The notes under the pieces are model-generated. The model was not told the DNA's origin. It did no database searches and worked only from the letters and a program-made list of their open reading frames with translations. Source: Oppiella nova (taxonomy: Eukaryota; Arthropoda; Arachnida; Sarcoptiformes; Oppiidae). From it: 64,000 nucleotides of DNA. The stretch's first letter is position 1; every line of letters begins with the position of its first letter. The stretch is from the NCBI GenBank assembly GCA_905397405.1, contig CAJPVJ010000001.1:186001-250000 (forward strand). The letters run 5' to 3'. Shown here in pieces: positions 8,741 through 17,603 of this stretch. The translations under genes and the position numbers were made by a program.

Positions 8741-9126
8741 TATTTAGATACTTGTTCAGATGAGTTTTTATTGAGTAGGGAGAGTGGTGAAAAAATACAA
8801 ACCGCTAGGGCCATAAAGCCAATACCTTGAGCGCCTGGGATCAAAATTTCACCATTGTTCATGTTTTTAAAAACCAATGCCAAAACTAAAGCCAGTGGAA
8901 TCCAGGTCAATAAACGATAAAGAAATCCTGTTGGGCGTTGGGCTGCAAAATGAACCTTACAGTAACGACAAATCAGAAAAATAATACCTGTACCTGCAAA
9001 AAGTAAAATATTATCAGGGGTTAGAGGCTGGTACCAATATAGTCCAATAGTAACCAGTGTCAATAAAATAAGAAAAATGAGCTTCTTTGCAACCGAGACT
9101 TTAGAATCAAACCAAAATTCAAGCAT
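8740..9126 (-). CDS. Small multi-pass membrane protein, first of a tandem pair
   Basis: A 128-residue hydrophobic protein with about four transmembrane helices; an 'RYCKVHFAAQR' loop sits in the middle and a polar tail ends in 'SSEQVSK'. It is paralogous to the gene that follows it and overlaps that gene by one base. It lies downstream of lgt but is separated from it by a strong terminator, so the pair probably has its own promoter in the roughly 85-base gap. The function is unknown. Confidence 0.6.
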   Translation of the reverse strand: MLEFWFDSKVSVAKKLIFLILLTLVTIGLYWYQPLTPDNILLFAGTGIIFLICRYCKVHFAAQRPTGFLYRLLTWIPLALVLALVFKNMNNGEILIPGAQGIGFMALAVCIFSPLSLLNKNSSEQVSK

Positions 9127-9165
9127 AGTGATTTCGTTTAAATTGGATAATGATAATTTAGCATA

Positions 9166-9195
9166 AAAAAGGTGAAGCTTAGCTTCACCTTTTTA
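9166..9195 (-). terminator. Terminator of lgt
   Basis: A near-perfect palindrome, AAAAAGGTGAAGCT / AGCTTCACCTTTTT, with T-runs on both strands. On the minus strand it ends the lgt transcript before the membrane-protein pair. Confidence 0.9.
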
Positions 9196-9212
9196 AACTT
9201 AGCCCATAAGGC

Positions 9213-10031
9213 TTAAGTATTTTTTTGTGGACCCCAGTCAAAAATTTTCTTTTGGTAAGCGTACCAAATCAACCACAATCCAATCAGAATCATTGGGAAT
9301 GAGAGGATTTGACCTTTGGTCATCCAGCCGAACAGGATATAACCTTGATCAGCATCAGGTTCACGGAAGAACTCCATAAAGAATCGAGCACAGCCATAAC
9401 CCATTAGAAAGATTGCAGATACGGCATAACGTGGGCGTGGTTTAGCACTATAGAACCATAGAATAAGGAACAGCAGCAGTCCTTCACACAGCGCTTGATA
9501 GAGCTGAGATGGATGACGAACCAAATGTAGTGGATCAGTCGGGAAGATCATACCTAGCGCAAAGTTAGGGTCAGAAACTTGACGACCATATAATTCACCA
9601 CCGATGAAGTTTCCAATTCGACCAAACATCAAGCCCGTCGGTACACAGGGTGCAATGAAGTCCAGGGTTTCAAACCAAGTTTTCTTATATTTATGACACC
9701 ACAAAAGCATGGCGATCATTACACCAAGGAAGCCCCCGTGGAAACTCATACCACCAGTCCAGACTTTAAATAGCCAGATAGGATCTGCTAAAAATTTGCC
9801 AAACTCGTAAAATAAAACATAGCCTACACGACCACCGAGCACAACTCCAAGTGCGCCAAAGAACACCAGATCTGAAACCATTTCAGAGTTCCAGTCAGCA
9901 CGTTGTTTAGCGCGATAAGTAGCAAGTCCCCAAGCACATAAAAATGCCAAGAGATACATCAGTCCATACCAATGGACGTTGAGTGGACCCAGTGATATCG
10001 CAATTGGGTCAATATTCGGGTAGGTGAGCAT
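9213..10031 (-). CDS. lgt: Prolipoprotein diacylglyceryl transferase
   Basis: An inner-membrane enzyme that moves diacylglycerol from phosphatidylglycerol to the lipobox Cys of pre-lipoproteins, the first step of lipoprotein maturation. At 272 residues with about seven transmembrane helices it has the usual size. Family signatures: 'HWYGLMYLLAF' near the N-terminus, 'GRVGYVLFYEF', 'GGMSFHGGFLGV', the Lgt signature 'GRIGNFIGGELYGR', and 'HPSQLYQALCEG' followed by 'CARFFMEFFREPD'. Several lipoproteins in this window depend on this step. The gene has its own terminator and is divergent from the NRDE gene. Confidence 0.97.
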   Translation of the reverse strand: MLTYPNIDPIAISLGPLNVHWYGLMYLLAFLCAWGLATYRAKQRADWNSEMVSDLVFFGALGVVLGGRVGYVLFYEFGKFLADPIWLFKVWTGGMSFHGGFLGVMIAMLLWCHKYKKTWFETLDFIAPCVPTGLMFGRIGNFIGGELYGRQVSDPNFALGMIFPTDPLHLVRHPSQLYQALCEGLLLFLILWFYSAKPRPRYAVSAIFLMGYGCARFFMEFFREPDADQGYILFGWMTKGQILSFPMILIGLWLIWYAYQKKIFDWGPQKNT

Positions 10032-10125
10032 TCCTAATCCTTGATTTTCTATTTTGCACAGATTTTAGCTGAAACATATTAAAAATGTTGTACATTCAAT
10101 GTGTAAACTTCATGGAATGTATTTT

Positions 10126-10908
10126 ATGTGTATTGTGGCATTGGCTTGGCAAGTTTTGGATGATTTACCTGTTTGTTTAATTTCAAATCGTGACGAATTC
10201 TACCATCGTCCAAGTACTCAATTACAGTCATGGTCGAACAGTCCGATTATTGCAGGGCAAGATTTGCAATCCGGCGGGACATGGATGGGGGTCACACCAC
10301 AGGGACGTTGGGCAGTGATTACCAATTATCGTGATGGTGCTGATAAACAAACTTATCCGACGACACGAGGCTATTTGATTCAAGCTTTTTTAGCGTCAGA
10401 TCAAACACCGATTCGTTTTGCACAAACACTGGAAAAGCGGCAAAGAGATTATGCAGGTTTTAACTTATTTGTGGGTGATCAACAGCAAGCCGTTTATATG
10501 AGTAATCGTGGTGAAGCCCCTCAAGTATTATCCCAAGGTGTATTTGTTGTTTCAAATGGCTTGATGTCAGACGATTGGGAAAAAACCAAGCATTTACGTA
10601 AACGCTTTACCCAAGAATTTTTACCCATGCTGCAAGTTCCTTCTATCTCTGAACAAGATCTACAATTCGCTGTTTGGGATATTTTAGAAGATGAACGTAA
10701 AATTATTCCTGATTTACTGCCCAATACTGGAATTAATCCAGAAATGGAAGCTTTGTTGTCTTCAACATTTATTCAAAGTCCAATTTATGGTACACGCTGT
10801 TCCAACTTCTTAACCATAAGTCACACTCAGATTGATTGGGTCGAAAAAACGCAACAAGGTGAACATATGGGCGAGTTCGTAGAGATTAAGCGCGCTATTG
10901 AAAAATAA
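10126..10908 (+). CDS. NRDE (TANGO2-like) family protein
   Basis: This 260-residue protein begins Met-Cys-Ile-Val, placing Cys at position 2 as in NRDE family members, where it is thought to become the N-terminal nucleophile. The name motif 'ISNRDEFYHRPS' follows, then 'GGTWMGVTPQGRWAVITNYRD' and the late 'YGTRCSNFLTIS'. I chose the ATG at 10126, not the longer in-frame start 27 bases upstream, because of the Cys2 rule and a GGAA about 8 bases before it. The family (DUF833, related to eukaryotic TANGO2) has been linked to haem or lipid handling, but the bacterial role is unsettled. Confidence 0.85.
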   Translation: MCIVALAWQVLDDLPVCLISNRDEFYHRPSTQLQSWSNSPIIAGQDLQSGGTWMGVTPQGRWAVITNYRDGADKQTYPTTRGYLIQAFLASDQTPIRFAQTLEKRQRDYAGFNLFVGDQQQAVYMSNRGEAPQVLSQGVFVVSNGLMSDDWEKTKHLRKRFTQEFLPMLQVPSISEQDLQFAVWDILEDERKIIPDLLPNTGINPEMEALLSSTFIQSPIYGTRCSNFLTISHTQIDWVEKTQQGEHMGEFVEIKRAIEK

Positions 10909-10944
10909 AAAGCCATAGCAACTTTCATCACTATGGCTTTAAAA
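10909..10944. terminator. Bidirectional terminator between the NRDE gene and phoX
   Basis: The stem AAAGCCATAG / CTATGGCTTT with a 12-base loop lies between two convergent genes. The flanking T-tract is short, so efficiency may be moderate. Confidence 0.7.
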
Positions 10945-10960
10945 CAATAAATTTAGTTGA

Positions 10961-13126
10961 TTAGCCAGCAATTACACCGCCATCTTTACGTGTAATGACG
11001 ACAGTTGCAGAGCGCGGGCGAGCGGTCTTATTGCTTGGATCTTTTTGTGAGGCAGGCCAGTTACTTGATGGCTTATCAAAGCTAGGTGAGTCTTCACCAG
11101 GATGCTGAACATTGATAAAAATGGCTTTGTAGTCGGGTGTCATGGTGACACCCGTGATTTCACATTGTTTTGGACCTGTTAGGAAGCGACGCAGGTTTTC
11201 ATCAGTGACTTGTTTACCCACGATCGTTTCTTGCCCAGCAGATGTTATTGCTTTTGCACCATCACCGACTTTACCAGGGAGTGCAGCAAGCATCATACAG
11301 TTGGTGGTATCTGTATAAGCACCATCATCCGTTTGAATCCAAAGTACACCACGTGGGTCGAACCACATACCATCTGGCGAAGATAAATCATTGTTATCAT
11401 TTAACCCAGATAAGTTGATGTTACTGGCCATTTTTGCTTCAGCACCAAAGAGGTAGATATCCCAAGTAAAGCTTTCAGCAGTGGTTTTATTATCTTTTTC
11501 ATGGAAGCGGATAATGTGACCATTTACATTGCCTTTACCGCCTTCTGGGTCGCTATAGTTTCGTGGATTTGCGGCATCTAATGCATGTGCTGTACCACGG
11601 TTCGAGTTATTGGTTAAGGTGACATAGACTTCACCATTCTCAGGGTTCACCGCAACCCATTCTGGACGATCCATTTTGGTGGCTTTGACCGAATCACCGG
11701 CTAAACGTGCAAAAGTAGTGACATCGGCTTGAGATTTAAAAGGATAGACGGTATTGCTATCATTTAAACCGTTTTTACCGTATGCCAATTCAATCCATTT
11801 ACCTGTACCATCATTATTGAATTGCGCAACATATAGCTTGCCACTGTTCATATATTTATCACCAGCGCGATAGCCACCATTGACATCTTTTGCATCCCAC
11901 TTCGCATCAGATACAAATTTGTAGATATATTCGCCACGTGAGTCATCGCCCATATAGAAGGCCAGATTTTCCCCTTCGATTAAACGGCTTGAACGACAGT
12001 CTTCATGTGCAAAGCGACCTAAAGATGTACGTTTAACTGGGTTTGAACGACTATCGAATGGATCGATTTCAACAATCCAGCCAAAGGTATTTGCACCGTT
12101 GCGATAATCTTTGTCCGCGGAGTCAGCGACAATTGAAGAGTTCCAGCGGTCATATAAATCTTGGTTTTCGATTGCCCCAATCGCAGTTTCCCAGCCATAA
12201 CGTGAGCTGGCACCATCTTTTAAACCATAGCGATTCAGTGCGATGATTTCAGCCGCACTACGTTTTGCATCGTCACCTTTATTACGCACAAAGTATCCAA
12301 TAAAGTTTTCTTCTGTGGTGAGGTAAGTCCCCCAAGGCGTATAACCATTACCACAGTTATTATGTGTGCCACGTGTTTGCTTTGCTGAGCTTGAGTATTT
12401 GGTTTTCACCAAGTCTGAACCCGCAACTGTACCTGCAAAGTCCATGACCGTTGACGCTGTAATACGGCGATTAAATGGAGAGCTTTTAACAATCTCTACT
12501 TTTTGTGTGGTTGCATCTTTTTTTAATTCAATGACGGAAACACCGTGTGCATTGACTTCACGAATCACTTCATCTTCTGGGCGACGACCATTTACTTTTG
12601 TTGCACCTTTAGGGTGTAAGAAGGTTTGATTAATGTATTCATGATTCATGACCAGTAAGCCACGGTTTGAGGCTTTCGCATCATATTTAGAGCTATTGGA
12701 ATTTAAGCCAAAATAACTCATACCATCATGACAATCACCTGAACGTGCTGTAAAGCTGACCCCTGAAGGAACATTGTTATCATCCCAATCAGGAATCGTT
12801 TGCGTTAATGGATCACCTAAAGCATAAAGCACATTTGCTTCATAACCAGCAGGAACAGTGACGATGTCATTGAGGTTTTTTGCAACAGGGTTAAAGGTGA
12901 GTTTTTCAGGTTTTTTAACAGTCGTGGTTGGTGTTGAATTATTGTCATCGTCGTCATTACAGCCGACTAGGCTCGATGCTAAAGCGAGAGCAGCTGCACC
13001 ACTTGCTGTTTTTGTAATTAAACTACGACGAGAAATCCGTTGTTCTAAAATGTCACGGAAATGCGTGTTATTCGAAGTATTGTTATCTAACTCTTGATTT
13101 TCATGATATGGCGTGAGGTCTGTCAT
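10961..13126 (-). CDS. phoX: PhoX-family alkaline phosphatase (DUF839), Tat substrate
   Basis: This 721-residue protein has a twin-arginine signal: 'SRRSLITK' with Arg33-Arg34, then a hydrophobic Ala/Leu stretch and a possible lipobox LVGC with Cys56. It could therefore be a Tat-exported lipoprotein. The mature part matches PhoX/DUF839: 'VPAGYEANVLYALGDPL', 'NHEYINQTFLHP', 'NNCGNGYTPWGTYLTTEEN', 'GWIVEIDPFD', 'GRFAHEDC', 'YMGDDSRGEYIYKFVS' and 'WVAVNPENGEVYVTLTNNS'. PhoX enzymes are calcium/iron-dependent phosphomonoesterases that release phosphate outside the inner membrane. AGGGA is a fair ribosome site. I saw no clear PhoB box upstream. The Tat translocase genes lie just upstream on the same strand. 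Confidence 0.9.
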   Translation of the reverse strand: MTDLTPYHENQELDNNTSNNTHFRDILEQRISRRSLITKTASGAAALALASSLVGCNDDDDNNSTPTTTVKKPEKLTFNPVAKNLNDIVTVPAGYEANVLYALGDPLTQTIPDWDDNNVPSGVSFTARSGDCHDGMSYFGLNSNSSKYDAKASNRGLLVMNHEYINQTFLHPKGATKVNGRRPEDEVIREVNAHGVSVIELKKDATTQKVEIVKSSPFNRRITASTVMDFAGTVAGSDLVKTKYSSSAKQTRGTHNNCGNGYTPWGTYLTTEENFIGYFVRNKGDDAKRSAAEIIALNRYGLKDGASSRYGWETAIGAIENQDLYDRWNSSIVADSADKDYRNGANTFGWIVEIDPFDSRSNPVKRTSLGRFAHEDCRSSRLIEGENLAFYMGDDSRGEYIYKFVSDAKWDAKDVNGGYRAGDKYMNSGKLYVAQFNNDGTGKWIELAYGKNGLNDSNTVYPFKSQADVTTFARLAGDSVKATKMDRPEWVAVNPENGEVYVTLTNNSNRGTAHALDAANPRNYSDPEGGKGNVNGHIIRFHEKDNKTTAESFTWDIYLFGAEAKMASNINLSGLNDNNDLSSPDGMWFDPRGVLWIQTDDGAYTDTTNCMMLAALPGKVGDGAKAITSAGQETIVGKQVTDENLRRFLTGPKQCEITGVTMTPDYKAIFINVQHPGEDSPSFDKPSSNWPASQKDPSNKTARPRSATVVITRKDGGVIAG

Positions 13127-13654
13127 ACGATTCCCTTTGGCTTTAAGTCTTGATTAAATGTGATTTTGATTCAGCTTAAAAACATACAGAACAAATGTGT
13201 AAGATCTCTTACTCTTATATTTAATATTGGTTAAATTTAATCTTATTTTAAGAAAGTAATAGGATTGTCATATTTGTATTTAGATAATTATTGTGCTGTT
13301 CAATTTCTATAAACATTGAGGTATGACTGATTGAGCATGATATGTACTTGGTGAATTGAATCAACAGGATTAACTTGCAGTTGTTTTTTTAATAGAGATG
13401 TTTCATAAAAAGATTTTAAGAATAGACTTCTTTTATAAACGCTTATTAAAAGCATAGATCAACATAAAATCCCCCTCATCCTAACCTTCTCCCGAGGGGA
13501 GAAGGGACTTTTAATCGCAATATAACTCACTCAACATGATCATTTTTCGACTTGTGCAATAGATCTAATGTATTTGAATAAAAGGGCAGAGGATTAAGCG
13601 ATAGACTTGTTTTTATAATTTTTCTAAAAAAGAATTTAACACGCTTAAAAATAA
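13127..13654. other. Gene-free stretch between tatC and phoX
   Basis: About 530 bases without a credible gene. It holds the phoX promoter region (AT-rich, next to phoX), the palindromic repeat at 13470-13510 and, at its right edge, the tatC terminator. No PhoB box with two CTGTCA-type repeats was found. Confidence 0.5.
13470..13510. repeat. Palindromic intergenic repeat
   Basis: It is C-rich on one arm and G-rich on the other: CCTTCTCCC, a GAG spacer and GGGAGAAGG form a strong stem, preceded by CCCCCTCATCCTAA. Sequences of this 'CCCTCATCCTAACCTTCTCCC' type are seen between genes in many bacteria. There is no T-tract, and the GC-rich block stands out from its AT-rich surroundings. Confidence 0.65.
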
Positions 13655-13681
13655 AAAATGACCTCAAAAGAAGTCATTTAA
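13655..13681 (-). terminator. Terminator of the tatABC operon
   Basis: On the minus strand, AAATGACTTC / GAGGTCATTT with a TTTT loop and one G-T pair, followed by a long T-rich run. Confidence 0.8.
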
Positions 13682-13710
13682 ATATTAAAAAAGCTTTTTT
13701 ATTTTGATAC

Positions 13711-14493
13711 TTAAGCATCTACAGTTTTACGTTTTTCAATCACTTTACCCAGCAATAAACCCAGCTCAAATAGCATCCACATTGGAATTGCGAGCATGAT
13801 CATTGAAATTGCATCTGGTGGGGTAATAAACATAGATACGAAGAAACATCCCACCACGATAAAGCGGCGCTTTTCAGCCAATGTTTTAGTGGTGACGAAA
13901 CCAACTAAAATTAACACTAAAGTAATGATCGGGATTTCAAAGGTTACGCCAAAGACCAAGAATAATTTTAGGCAGAAGCTTAAATAACTATTGATGTCCG
14001 TCATTGGCGCGACGGTTTCTGGTGAAACACTGATAAAGAAATGCAGGATGGATGGCAATGCAATAAAATAAGCAAAAGCGATCCCTGAATAAAACAGCAC
14101 AATACTGCCAAACAACAACGGAAATGCTAGATTTTTTTCTTTTTCGTATAATGCAGGTTTAATAAAAGCCCAAAGTTGATAGATGATAAAGGGCATCGCC
14201 AACATAAGTGCAATAAAGAAGTTTAGCTTAAACGGCGCCATGAATGTTGCTGTAACATCAGTTGCAATCATGGTTGAGGTTGCAGGTAATTGTTTTCTGA
14301 GTGGTTCTGATAATGCAATATAGGTCTTATTGGCAAATGGCAATAAACAAAAAAATATAGCGATGAGTGCGCCAACAATTTTAAATAAATGCTTACGTAA
14401 TACCATCAGGTGTTGAGTAATCGGCATTGCATCTAAAGCCGGCGTCTCGGTAGACGAGGCATCATGTACTTGTGGTGCTAATGAGTCGCTCAT
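13711..14493 (-). CDS. tatC: Sec-independent protein translocase TatC
   Basis: The core membrane component of the twin-arginine translocase; with TatB it binds the RR signal of folded substrates. It is 260 residues with six hydrophobic segments. Signatures: 'PITQHLMVLRKHLFKIVGAL' (N-terminal cytoplasmic region that meets the signal peptide), 'PFKLNFFIALMLAMPFIIYQLWAFIKPALYEKEK' and 'FGVTFEIPIITLVLILVG', with the conserved Glu in 'FGVTFE', then 'RRFIVVGCFFVSMFITPPDAISM'. Its start overlaps the end of tatB by 4 bases, so the two are translationally coupled. PhoX, a likely substrate, is encoded about 600 bases downstream. Confidence 0.97.
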   Translation of the reverse strand: MSDSLAPQVHDASSTETPALDAMPITQHLMVLRKHLFKIVGALIAIFFCLLPFANKTYIALSEPLRKQLPATSTMIATDVTATFMAPFKLNFFIALMLAMPFIIYQLWAFIKPALYEKEKNLAFPLLFGSIVLFYSGIAFAYFIALPSILHFFISVSPETVAPMTDINSYLSFCLKLFLVFGVTFEIPIITLVLILVGFVTTKTLAEKRRFIVVGCFFVSMFITPPDAISMIMLAIPMWMLFELGLLLGKVIEKRKTVDA

Positions 14494-14945
14494 ACAGCCA
14501 CCTTCAATTGCGGTACTTCTTTAACAAGAACAATTTGTGGTCGAGTTACAGTACAGTTTTGTTTATCTAACCAAGTCTTTGACATATAAATAGCGGGGAC
14601 CGTAATATCAAGTTTATGATAAGTCGTGTGAATTTTTTTATTGTCTGTTATTGCGAGATGACTTTCTTGTTCTACAGCAATTTTTTGTTGTTGTAACTCT
14701 TGCATTTGAGCCTGCATTTTTTGTTCAAGTTCTTGAATTTTTTGCATCTCTTGTTGCATTTGTTCTCTAAATTCAGAAAGACGTAATTCACGGTCGATGT
14801 CATTTTGGACACTACTAATTGCACGTTTAAATTTGCTATACCATTTGGCAGCAAAACGCGCAGCTTCAGGAAGTTTATCTGGTCCCAATACCAAGAGCGC
14901 AATGATCCCAAACACTAACAGTTCTGAAAATCCAACATCTAACAT
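14490..14945 (-). CDS. tatB: Sec-independent protein translocase TatB
   Basis: A 151-residue single-pass protein: N-terminal helix 'MLDVGFSELLVFGIIALLVLGPDKLPEAARFAAKW' with the hinge Gly-Pro, then an amphipathic helix and a long Gln/Glu-rich coiled coil (about residues 60-95). This length and the FSELL/LGPDKLP signature mark TatB rather than TatA. It works with TatC in substrate binding. It is the middle gene of tatA-tatB-tatC, 17 bases after tatA and overlapping tatC. GAGG stands 8 bases before the ATG. Confidence 0.94.
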   Translation of the reverse strand: MLDVGFSELLVFGIIALLVLGPDKLPEAARFAAKWYSKFKRAISSVQNDIDRELRLSEFREQMQQEMQKIQELEQKMQAQMQELQQQKIAVEQESHLAITDNKKIHTTYHKLDITVPAIYMSKTWLDKQNCTVTRPQIVLVKEVPQLKVAV

Positions 14946-14962
14946 GATCTACGCCTCACCGA

Positions 14963-15187
14963 TTAGTGTTTTACTGTAGAGTTCACATCAGTATTGCTAG
15001 TTTGATGTTCTAGTGTACGCGTTTCAGTCAGTGAAGCAGTTGTTGCCTCTTCTTCTTTAATTGATTTCTTAAAATCTTTTACGGCACCACCAACATCTTT
15101 ACCTAAGTTTTTTAGCTTTGATGTACCAAATAGTAGAATCACAACGATTGCAAAAATAAGTACATGCCAAATCGATAATCCAGCCAT
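14963..15187 (-). CDS. tatA: Sec-independent protein translocase TatA
   Basis: A 74-residue protein with the classical TatA layout: '[43 protein letters not shown]', that is, a transmembrane helix, the FGTSKL hinge and an amphipathic helix, then a short Thr/Glu-rich tail. Many copies assemble into the translocation path for folded proteins. AGGAG is placed 8 bases before the ATG. As first gene of the operon, its promoter lies in the 174-base gap shared with the divergent permease gene. Confidence 0.96.
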   Translation of the reverse strand: MAGLSIWHVLIFAIVVILLFGTSKLKNLGKDVGGAVKDFKKSIKEEEATTASLTETRTLEHQTSNTDVNSTVKH

Positions 15188-15361
15188 AGTTTTAACTCCT
15201 ATTTATTAACAGCTATAACAACAGTTATCCATGACAAAAAAGTGACACTAATATTTCAATTTAAAGACAGACAATATTTATAAATTATTTTGATATGTTA
15301 AACGTCATCTATATTTGGAAAATGCTAGTATGTTCATGATTTGAGAATAAGGTGTAGTATT

Positions 15362-16237
15362 GTGGCTTTGTTATTTCCAGTTTTATCATTTATCTGTGGG
15401 CTGATACTGGCGAATAGCAAATTTTCAGTAAACTTAAAATCACTCATGTCTTTGCTGTTGGCTCGCTTATTTATCCCAATTGTGATTATTTACAATATGG
15501 TATTTTATAAATCGGGCAGTATTGCTTTAATTTTATTTGCTTTTTTCTCATGTTTTACGCTTTTCTTTATTTATCTCACGCTGTCTAAAGATCGTTTAGC
15601 TTCATTGTGTTTTAGCTATACCAATATGGCATGGCTCGGCTTTCCGATTGCCTTGGCTATATTTGGTCCAGACAATAGTATGCTGATGATACCGCTCTAT
15701 ATCGGGGTTTCAATTTTTGGAAACTCTTGGGCTGTGACTTCGGTAAGTTCAGCCCCGCAATCCAAACATTTGCTTATCAAAAAAGTACTGCAATCGCCAC
15801 CTGTGATTGCCTTGATCATTGCAGGGCTTTTACGTTGTTTTGATGTGCAACAGTTTCAGACAAATGATTGGATTAATTGGATTTATACTCTGGCTAAATG
15901 GAGTATGAGTTTTACCGGTATGTGTGTATTGGGGATGTGGTTAAGAAAAACCAAAGTCCATATCGAGGATTTACTGTCCAGTACTAAGCTTGCAATATTA
16001 AAGTTAGTTTGTGGTGTTGTATTGTGCAGTCTGGCTTATTTCTTTTTGCCTGTTCCACAGATCCATCAATATATTGGGGTGATGTTTTTACTGTTTTGTT
16101 TACCGCCAGCTGCCAATATTGTCGCATTGGAAACCCACTATCAAGGCACTGGGGTTTCAGCAAAATATATTGCTTCGGGAACGATAGTCAGTTGTGTGGT
16201 ATGCGTCCTATATGGTGTGTTGATTCATTTTTTATAG
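15362..16237 (+). CDS. AEC-family permease (auxin efflux carrier-like)
   Basis: A 291-residue, very hydrophobic protein with about eight to ten transmembrane helices in two halves joined by a more polar region around residue 130. It carries AEC-family features: 'LLLARLFIPIVIIYNMVF' early, 'SFTGMCVLGMWL' at the start of the second half and 'FLLFCLPPAANIVALETHY' near the end, where small residues and Pro break helices. AEC permeases move organic anions such as malate or malonate; the substrate here cannot be read. I prefer the GTG at 15362 with AAGGTG seven bases before it over the in-frame TTG 21 bases upstream. Confidence 0.8.
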   Translation: MALLFPVLSFICGLILANSKFSVNLKSLMSLLLARLFIPIVIIYNMVFYKSGSIALILFAFFSCFTLFFIYLTLSKDRLASLCFSYTNMAWLGFPIALAIFGPDNSMLMIPLYIGVSIFGNSWAVTSVSSAPQSKHLLIKKVLQSPPVIALIIAGLLRCFDVQQFQTNDWINWIYTLAKWSMSFTGMCVLGMWLRKTKVHIEDLLSSTKLAILKLVCGVVLCSLAYFFLPVPQIHQYIGVMFLLFCLPPAANIVALETHYQGTGVSAKYIASGTIVSCVVCVLYGVLIHFL

Positions 16238-16298
16238 TTTTATCTGTTGATTGGTTTATTTTGCTTCGTTTTAGATAAGTCTTAGCGATATCCATCAT

Positions 16299-16329
16299 AT
16301 TCCTCCTTTGCTCAAAGGCGAGGAGGAAT
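16299..16329. repeat. Intergenic palindrome (CCTCC/GGAGG type)
   Basis: ATTCCTCC pairs with GGAGGAAT, with an inner CCTTTG / CAAAGG arm. There is no T-tract. It lies between the convergent permease and rdgB genes and resembles the hairpin at 5463. Confidence 0.6.
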
Positions 16330-16370
16330 CTAACAAAATCGTATGATTTTAAACGGCTGGTTTTAACTGC

Positions 16371-16994
16371 TTATTTCAAGCTTGCTTTAAACAATTGCAT
16401 CGCCTGACCACGATGGCTAATTTTGTTCTTTTCTGCTTTACTCATTTCTGCGCTTGAAATATTTAGCTCGGGTAACCAGAACAGTGGGTCATAACCGAAG
16501 CCATTTTCACCTCGAGCTTGCTCTAGTACTTCACCTTGCCAGATCCCTTGGTAGATTTGTGGTAAAGGGTCATCTGCATGTTCAACCAATGCCAATACAC
16601 ATACGAACATTGCTTCAATCGCTTGATCGTCTTGGCGTAAAGGCTTAAGGTTTTCCAGCAATTTTGTATTATTGGCTGCATCATCGCCATGTTCACCTGC
16701 ATAACGTGCAGAGTAAATTCCAGGTGCTCCACCTAATACGGGAACGCAAATCCCAGAATCATCAGCAATCGCAGGTTTACCTGAAATACGGCTCGCATGA
16801 CGTGCTTTGATAATTGCATTTTCAATAAAGCTTAAGCCATCTTCAATCGCGTCTTCGATATTCAGTTGACCTTGAGGAATCACTTCAACGGGTAAAGCCA
16901 ATTCAGCAAACAATTTTTCAAATTCAGCAATTTTGCCTTTGTTATTGCTTGCGAGTACCAGTGTTCCTTGTGATAACCAATCTTTTGATGACAT
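16371..16994 (-). CDS. rdgB: Non-canonical purine NTP pyrophosphatase (RdgB/HAM1)
   Basis: It hydrolyses dITP, ITP and XTP to monophosphates and so keeps deaminated purines out of DNA and RNA. The 207 residues match family length. Motifs: N-terminal 'LVLASNNKGKIAEFEKLF' (the SNNxGKxxE triphosphate loop), 'AIADDSGICVPVLGGAPGIYSARYAG' (catalytic Asp pair and substrate loop), 'FGYDPLFWLPE' and 'KNKISHRGQAMQ'. A soluble cytoplasmic homodimer in characterised members. Confidence 0.96.
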   Translation of the reverse strand: MSSKDWLSQGTLVLASNNKGKIAEFEKLFAELALPVEVIPQGQLNIEDAIEDGLSFIENAIIKARHASRISGKPAIADDSGICVPVLGGAPGIYSARYAGEHGDDAANNTKLLENLKPLRQDDQAIEAMFVCVLALVEHADDPLPQIYQGIWQGEVLEQARGENGFGYDPLFWLPELNISSAEMSKAEKNKISHRGQAMQLFKASLK

Positions 16995-17078
16995 GATGCA
17001 GACTCAAAATTTAAAATTGAGTTATTTTAACTTAATCTGTGTCATAAAATGCGGCTAAATTCTCTCGTCCTTTACGCT

Positions 17079-17576
17079 TTACTGGATATGTTTTGCTTTT
17101 GCGCTAATGCGTTTGTCTAACTGTTGTTTTAAATCGAGAACATCCTCATTTTTCATAAAACCTAGTCCAACATTGAGTTTCTGTTTGCTGTTATCTTTCA
17201 TGATAAAAAGTAAATAGTATTGTCGATCAAGTAAGGTTTTTTTGAGCTCAACTTCATAGATCTCTGGTATTTTAATGTGTTTTTTAATTATCACTCGACC
17301 TTTAAAATCAATGCTTCTAATCATGTCTTGGGAGAGGGTTAAAATAGGACGTTGATTGCTAAATATCTGAATAGCTTTATTACTGAAAAAATAAGCAATG
17401 AAACCCAATGGCGTAACCAGAAATAGCGAAAAGAGACTTTTTAAGCCATTCTTCCATTCAAACATTTCCCAGATCAAAAGCACGGTCGCAGCCCAAAAGG
17501 GGCAGGCCAAAATTCCAGCAAAAATCGCCAAAGGAATCATTTGTTTGCGTGAAGCATAATATTTTTTCTTTTGCAT
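17079..17576 (-). CDS. STM3941-like membrane protein with PH-like domain
   Basis: A 165-residue protein with two transmembrane helices (about residues 13-36 and 46-66) followed by a roughly 90-residue beta-rich cytoplasmic domain with 'PILTLSQDMIRSIDF' and 'YYLLFIMKDNSKQKLNVG'. This arrangement matches the STM3941 family of small membrane proteins with a bacterial PH-like domain. The function is unknown. It follows the NTF2-like gene by 27 bases on the same strand, suggesting one transcript. Confidence 0.6.
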   Translation of the reverse strand: MQKKKYYASRKQMIPLAIFAGILACPFWAATVLLIWEMFEWKNGLKSLFSLFLVTPLGFIAYFFSNKAIQIFSNQRPILTLSQDMIRSIDFKGRVIIKKHIKIPEIYEVELKKTLLDRQYYLLFIMKDNSKQKLNVGLGFMKNEDVLDLKQQLDKRISAKAKHIQ

Positions 17577-17603
17577 ATTTTTCCATACATAGAAGAACTC
17601 GAT

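Noticed and set aside
13327-13510. A possible tRNA or small RNA in the tatC-phoX gap
   Set aside because: The only structure is the GC-rich palindrome; no cloverleaf, T-loop or anticodon arm could be placed.
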